Origin: Flavobacteriaceae bacterium | GTDB taxonomy: Bacteria; Bacteroidota; Bacteroidia; Flavobacteriales; Flavobacteriaceae | Direction of reading: 5' to 3' | Assembly (NCBI GenBank): GCA_013001365.1 | Contig: JABDMQ010000199.1 | Coordinates: 1 to 17,951 of the forward strand | Length of the DNA: 17,951 bases | Shown here: positions 14,412 to 17,951 of the stretch, one piece after another | Layout: every line of letters begins with the position of its first letter | How positions within the stretch are numbered: position 1 is the first letter of the stretch | Notes under the pieces: model-generated | What the model was told of the DNA's origin: nothing | The model's database searches: none | What the model saw: the letters and a program-made list of their open reading frames with translations, nothing else | Program-made: the position numbers and the translations under genes

Positions 14412-14508
14412 TTTAAAACTTTACCTTATTAAAGGTATTACATGGGATTATCTATAATTGGCCTATTCTACTTTCATTCGTCGATGGTAAATAGGCCAAT
14501 TTTCTTTG
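14412..14508 (+). ncRNA. Candidate small RNA (or 25-codon peptide mRNA) between luxR-type gene and lpd
   Basis: Bounded by the possible promoter at 14376-14406 and the hairpin terminator at 14456-14507, a transcript of about 95 nt would contain a six-base-pair stem-loop TACCTT-ATTA-AAGGTA (14422-14437) and the terminator stem. An alternative reading is a 25-codon ORF at 14442-14519 (MGLSIIGLFYF...) preceded by AAAGG six bases before its ATG. That ORF runs through the terminator hairpin, which argues against it. No RNA family is recognised. If the promoter is false, the region is just the 3' end of the regulator mRNA. Confidence 0.22.
14456..14507 (+). terminator. Hairpin terminator upstream of lpd
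   Basis: AATTGGCCTATT (14456-14467) and AATAGGCCAATT (14490-14501) are perfect 12-base inverted repeats separated by 22 bases, followed by TTCTTT (14502-14507), giving a U-rich tail with the end of the stem. It ends transcription from the PAS-LuxR gene or the candidate small RNA. The loop is longer than usual. Confidence 0.6.
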
Positions 14509-14539
14509 TAAATGCATGAACAAAATTCACTTCTTCTCA

Positions 14540-14571
14540 TTCGCAATTAAAGTTACAAAGTCGTACTTTTG
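14540..14571 (+). promoter_or_regulatory. lpd promoter
   Basis: TTCG (14540-14543; one mismatch from TTTG), 20 bases, then TACTTTTG (14564-14571), an exact TAnnTTTG. Transcription would begin about 14577, giving a leader of about 22 bases before the lpd ATG at 14600. This is the best promoter match in the window. Confidence 0.6.
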
Positions 14572-14599
14572 TGTTCGCTAAAACACGAAATAAAGTCAT

Positions 14600-16000
14600 A
14601 TGAATATTTACGATGTAGCAATAATAGGTTCCGGACCTGGAGGATATGTAGCAGCGATTCGTTGCGCTCAACTTGGCATGAAAACCGCCCTTATTGAAAA
14701 ATACTCAACCCTCGGTGGCACCTGTCTTAATGTTGGGTGTATACCGAGCAAGGCCTTATTGGATTCATCCCATCACTATGACGATGCCGTGAAGCATTTC
14801 AAGGAGCATGGCATCGATATTCCTGGCGACATAAAAGTGAACCTAGAGCAGATGATAGCTCGCAAGCAAGCAGTCGTTGACCAAACGACTGGTGGCATTG
14901 ATTTCTTGATGAAAAAGAACAAAGTCGATGTTTATGAAGGTCTAGGCAGTTTTAAGGACGCTACACATATCTCGATAGATGGTAAGGAAAAAACCGAAAT
15001 CGAAGCAAAGAACGTAATCATAGCTACAGGCAGCAAACCTTCAAGTTTACCTTTCATCAAACTTGATAAGGAACGAATAATAACTTCTACTGAAGCTCTT
15101 AAACTAAAGGAAATCCCGAAACACATGATCGTAATTGGGGGTGGCGTTATCGGTCTGGAATTAGGACAGGTCTACAGAAGACTTGGTTCAGAAGTGACTA
15201 TTGTCGAGTATATGGATAGATTGATTCCAACAATGGATTCGGCGCTTTCAAAGGAATTGACCAAAGTATTCAAGAAAGCTAAATTCAAGGTCAATGTATC
15301 GCATAAGGTCAAATCAGTGGAGCGTAATGGAAACGAAGTCATCGTTAAAGCTGATAACAAAAAAGGCGAGGAAGTCGAATTCAAAGGAGATTACTGTTTG
15401 GTTTCTGTAGGGCGACGACCATACACAGATGGATTAAACCTAGATTCAGCAGGCGTTAAAATGGATGATCGAGGACGTGTAGAAGTGAATGGCCATTTGC
15501 AAACCAATGTCCCTAATATCTATGCTATTGGCGATGTTGTAAAAGGAGCCATGCTGGCTCATAAAGCGGAAGAAGAAGGGGTGTTTGTTGCTGAAACCAT
15601 TGCCGGACAGAAACCGCATATCGATTATAACTTGATTCCTGGTGTTGTATATACATGGCCTGAAGTAGCTGCTGTAGGAAAGACCGAGGAAGAATTAAAA
15701 GAGGCTGGCGTATCTTATAAAGTTGGTCAGTTTCCTATGAGGGCTTTAGGTAGAAGTCGTGCAAGTATGGACACTGATGGTTTTGTAAAGATTTTGGCAG
15801 ATGCTAGCACCGATGAGGTTCTAGGCGTGCATATGATCGGTGCACGTGTTGCCGATTTGATTGCCGAAGCCGTAACAGCAATGGAATTCAGAGCATCGGC
15901 AGAAGACATTTCAAGAATGAGTCATGCACATCCTACATATGCAGAAGCGGTAAAAGAAGCCGCATTGGCTGCTACTGATGATAGAGCATTACATGTTTAA
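14600..16000 (+). CDS. lpd: Dihydrolipoyl dehydrogenase (E3)
   Basis: Cytoplasmic flavoenzyme that reoxidises dihydrolipoyl groups with NAD+, serving as E3 of the pyruvate, 2-oxoglutarate or branched-chain 2-oxoacid dehydrogenases and of glycine cleavage. It is 466 residues, full length. The FAD-binding GSGPGGYVAA lies at 10-19, the redox disulfide Cys42/Cys47 in GGTCLNVGCIPSKALL, the NAD-binding GGGVIGLELG at about 174-183, the second FAD motif YAIGDVVKGAMLAHKAEEEG at about 308-327, and the catalytic pair His444/Glu449 in HAHPTYAEAV. No E1 or E2 genes are adjacent, so it probably serves several complexes from this site, as is usual in Flavobacteriia. It has its own promoter and is followed after 18 bases by a small membrane protein gene. 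Confidence 0.97.
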   Translation: MNIYDVAIIGSGPGGYVAAIRCAQLGMKTALIEKYSTLGGTCLNVGCIPSKALLDSSHHYDDAVKHFKEHGIDIPGDIKVNLEQMIARKQAVVDQTTGGIDFLMKKNKVDVYEGLGSFKDATHISIDGKEKTEIEAKNVIIATGSKPSSLPFIKLDKERIITSTEALKLKEIPKHMIVIGGGVIGLELGQVYRRLGSEVTIVEYMDRLIPTMDSALSKELTKVFKKAKFKVNVSHKVKSVERNGNEVIVKADNKKGEEVEFKGDYCLVSVGRRPYTDGLNLDSAGVKMDDRGRVEVNGHLQTNVPNIYAIGDVVKGAMLAHKAEEEGVFVAETIAGQKPHIDYNLIPGVVYTWPEVAAVGKTEEELKEAGVSYKVGQFPMRALGRSRASMDTDGFVKILADASTDEVLGVHMIGARVADLIAEAVTAMEFRASAEDISRMSHAHPTYAEAVKEAALAATDDRALHV

Positions 16001-16018
16001 TTCCTCCAAGAGCAGTAA

Positions 16019-16426
16019 ATGGAAGAATTAACCCTTACGACACCAGCCTTACTATTTTCTGCAATTTCCTTGATTATGCTAGCATATACAAATAGGTTCC
16101 TGGCCTATGCAGCAGTCATAAGGAATTTAAAGGAAAAGTACCTTCAGGAAATGGATGAATCTCTCATCCAACAAATTAAGAACCTGAAACTTAGGTTGAA
16201 CTTGACGCGTTATATGCAGGTTTTTGGAATAACGAGTCTATTGCTTTGTGTGCTTACTATGTTCCTTATTTACATCGACCAGCATGTACTGGCTGTGTAT
16301 ATTTTTGGTTTTGCGCTTGTCCTACTGATTGTATCCTTGGCATTTCTTATTTGGGAGATTCAGATTTCGGCGAAAGCCTTAAAGCTTCATTTAAGTGATA
16401 TTGAAAAGCATTTAAAGAAGAAATAA
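16019..16426 (+). CDS. DUF2721-like small membrane protein
   Basis: Membrane protein of 135 residues resembling the DUF2721 family; function unknown. It has a first helix at about 9-24 (PALLFSAISLIMLAYTNRF), a basic and amphipathic middle region at about 35-65 with LKEKYLQEMDESLIQQIKNLKLRL (likely a cytoplasmic helical hairpin), two more helices at about 67-86 and 90-112, and a basic C-terminal helix (LKLHLSDIEKHLKKK). The start lies 18 bases after the lpd stop, so it is likely read from the lpd promoter. Nothing in it suggests a role in lipoamide metabolism; the link is probably only transcriptional. Confidence 0.8.
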   Translation: MEELTLTTPALLFSAISLIMLAYTNRFLAYAAVIRNLKEKYLQEMDESLIQQIKNLKLRLNLTRYMQVFGITSLLLCVLTMFLIYIDQHVLAVYIFGFALVLLIVSLAFLIWEIQISAKALKLHLSDIEKHLKKK

Positions 16427-16487
16427 ACTTCCCGACCTGATTTAAATCATTTCTCTACTCAAACTATAGTAAGTACTTTATAGAGCA

Positions 16488-16501
16488 ATCAAGGTCTTGA
16501 T
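16488..16501. promoter_or_regulatory. 14-base palindrome just before the small membrane protein gene
   Basis: ATCAAG-GT-CTTGAT ends five bases before the ATG at 16507; a second palindrome, TGATTTAAATCA, lies at 16438-16449. The two-base centre makes an operator more plausible than an RNA hairpin. Binding here would cover the ribosome-entry region. No regulator can be named. Confidence 0.25.
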
Positions 16502-16506
16502 ATAAA

Positions 16507-16893
16507 ATGAGTAAAACGGTTGGACTCTTTCATTGGTTACCACGTATACTATGTATTCTGGCAATTCTATTCATAAGCTTATTCGCGTTGGATGCTTTCA
16601 GTCATGGAGAATCGACATGGGATCAGATACTTGGATTCCTAATGCACCTCATACCTAGTTTTGTGCTCATAGGTATTTTACTTGTCGCTTGGAAGTGGGA
16701 AAAGATTGGTGGAATCATCTTTATTCTGCTGGGTCTTGGATTGAGCCCTTTCATTTTCAATCATAATTATGCAATGAATAATTCAATCTCAATGAGCCTA
16801 GGAATAATTGCATTGATCACATTACCATTTATGGTCGTGGGTATCCTCTTTTTAGTAAGTCATTACAGGAAAAAGAAAGACTTGAATCAATAA
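16507..16893 (+). CDS. Small four-helix membrane protein of unknown function (DUF7670-like)
   Basis: Hydrophobic protein of 128 residues with four predicted helices at about 10-30, 42-62, 67-83 and 96-118, and a basic C-terminal tail (SHYRKKKDLNQ). The phrases RILCILAILFISLFALD, LMHLIPSFVLIGILLVAWKWEKIGG and the PFMVVGILFL ending recall the small Bacteroidota membrane family I know as DUF7670, but the family name is from memory. No catalytic motif is visible. The ATG is chosen as the first in frame; it is 80 bases after the preceding gene, and the spacer contains palindromes (16438-16449, 16488-16501) that could separate its control from lpd. Confidence 0.7.
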   Translation: MSKTVGLFHWLPRILCILAILFISLFALDAFSHGESTWDQILGFLMHLIPSFVLIGILLVAWKWEKIGGIIFILLGLGLSPFIFNHNYAMNNSISMSLGIIALITLPFMVVGILFLVSHYRKKKDLNQ

Positions 16894-16945
16894 ACATTTC
16901 CATCATTTATCTTTACTTTAGTGACTTTTATCAATCAATTTGTCT

Positions 16946-17951
16946 ATGAAAGATAATCGTATTCACTCAGTCGATGCTCTTCGCGGATTTTCCCTTGCAG
17001 GAATCGTCATTGTACACATGGTAGAGAATTTTATTGGTAGCATGCCACCGGCCGATGCGATGGCAGCTGCCAACCAAGGCATTCTCGATAGTATTGTAGA
17101 AGGATTTATTTTTCTCTTTTTACGAGGCAAGTTCTTTGCATTGTTCTCCTTTCTTTTCGGTTTGAGTTTTTTCATTCAAATGGACAAAGCAAACCAAAAG
17201 GGTCTTCGATTTGAAGGGCGCTTCCTTTGGCGACTGATCTTATTACTGATCATTGGTGCATTACATCATATGTTCTATAGAGGTGATATACTGACGATAT
17301 ATGCTTTATTAGGAGTTTTCTTGATTCCTTTTTATAAGTTAAAACCAAAGTATATCCTTGTAGTCACTGGACTATTGTTGTTAGGTGCTGGACGCTATTT
17401 AACATTTGCTTTATTCGGCAGCCAATCCTTGTTTTCCGGGGTGGAATTTACGCCAGATAATCCTGCCATAATTGCCTATTTCAATATTTTGAAAAATGGA
17501 AATTTGCTAGAAGTCTTCGCTAGCAATACTCAGGAAGGTCATTTGATGAAGCTTGATTTTCAATTAGGTGTTTTTGGAAGAGGATACCTGACCTTTGCAT
17601 TCTTTTTGCTTGGGTTGTATGCAGGTAAATTAAAATTCTTTGAGGCGTTCAGGGACTATCGAAAGAAGTTAATTGAAGCCCTGTACATCTCCATTGGTTT
17701 GTTATTAATAGCCTTTGTCTTAATGGGATACTTGTTTTATCTAGGAAATAAAGAAGGTGGCCAAGGGACACCGGATTTCGAGAGTTGGACTACGATGTTT
17801 GCCTTATCGGCTTATGACCTGTCCAACTTATTCATGACCTTTATAATAGTTATTGGCTTCTTGCTGTTCTATATGAAACCAAGAGGTGAACGATTTCTTA
17901 ATAAATTCAAGGCTTATGGACGAATGGCATTAACGAACTACTTCGCTCAAA
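16946..17951 (+). CDS. DUF418 family membrane protein (partial, C-terminus off window)
   Basis: Polytopic inner-membrane protein of the DUF418 family (YeiB-like), related in layout to acyltransferase-3-type proteins; substrate unknown. The frame is open from the ATG at 16946 to the window edge (335 full codons). The N-terminal RIHSVDALRGFSLAGIVIVHM is the family signature D-x-L-R-G-F-x-x-x-G-I. The region FFALFSFLFGLSFFIQ (about 63-78) matches the conserved F-S-L-L-F-G block, and GRMALTNYFAQ at the window edge (about 325-335) begins the DUF418 domain hallmark G-R-x-x-L-T-N-Y-x-x-Q. At least seven hydrophobic helices are visible. About 50-80 residues are expected beyond the edge. It lies 52 bases after the preceding gene; no clear promoter pair was found. 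Confidence 0.9.
   Translation, partial: MKDNRIHSVDALRGFSLAGIVIVHMVENFIGSMPPADAMAAANQGILDSIVEGFIFLFLRGKFFALFSFLFGLSFFIQMDKANQKGLRFEGRFLWRLILLLIIGALHHMFYRGDILTIYALLGVFLIPFYKLKPKYILVVTGLLLLGAGRYLTFALFGSQSLFSGVEFTPDNPAIIAYFNILKNGNLLEVFASNTQEGHLMKLDFQLGVFGRGYLTFAFFLLGLYAGKLKFFEAFRDYRKKLIEALYISIGLLLIAFVLMGYLFYLGNKEGGQGTPDFESWTTMFALSAYDLSNLFMTFIIVIGFLLFYMKPRGERFLNKFKAYGRMALTNYFAQ

Noticed and set aside
16454..16460. TACTCAA half-site shared with the 14361-14375 palindrome
   Set aside because: A single seven-base match without its inverted partner is expected by chance in AT-rich DNA.

Overview
The window looks like ordinary chromosome of a Bacteroidota member, most likely a marine or environmental Flavobacteriaceae species. 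The evidence is a moderately low G+C content, promoters of the Bacteroidota type (TTG or TTTG near -33, TAnnTTTG near -7) with weak or absent Shine-Dalgarno sequences, and flavobacterial-type versions of LptF/LptG, LolA, FtsK, NhaC and a PAS-LuxR regulator. I see no insertion sequence, phage gene, CRISPR array, tRNA or rRNA, and no base-composition break suggesting recent transfer. No gap between genes exceeds 300 bases. The largest are 14344-14599, 5392-5565 and 11688-11842, and each holds regulatory-looking structure, described in the entries.

Left part, minus strand (about 5391 down to 1): tpx (thiol peroxidase) overlaps dgkA (lipid kinase) by ATGA. After 64 bases come ftsK (DNA translocase), lolA-like (lipoprotein carrier) and lptF/lptG-like permease (cut by the window edge), packed so tightly that they should be co-transcribed. 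The theme is envelope biogenesis and cell division. Divergent from tpx is katG on the plus strand, so two peroxide-destroying enzymes share one 174-base control region. katG ends facing the nhaC antiporter, with a strong two-way hairpin terminator between them.

Middle part: nhaC (minus) diverges from a YdjM-type membrane metal-dependent hydrolase (plus). That gene meets a PLP-dependent sulfur amino acid lyase/synthase (minus) tail to tail with one base between the stops. The PLP enzyme diverges from an Lrp/AsnC regulator, a common enzyme-regulator pair. The regulator gene is followed one base later by a CPBP-family membrane protein whose first motif glutamate is a glutamine.

Right part, all plus strand: an exported ankyrin-repeat protein, a PAS-LuxR transcription regulator, a 256-base gap, lpd (dihydrolipoyl dehydrogenase) with a clear promoter, two small membrane proteins (DUF2721-like; a four-helix unknown) and a DUF418 membrane protein running off the window.

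The least explained stretch is the gap before lpd. It contains a perfect 15-base palindrome, a possible promoter abutting it, a small stem-loop, and a 12-base-pair terminator hairpin with a U-rich tail. Together these would define a short RNA of about 95 nt, or a 25-codon peptide gene. This is the best candidate for something undescribed here, but it is an inference. Otherwise the window is largely core metabolism and envelope genes.
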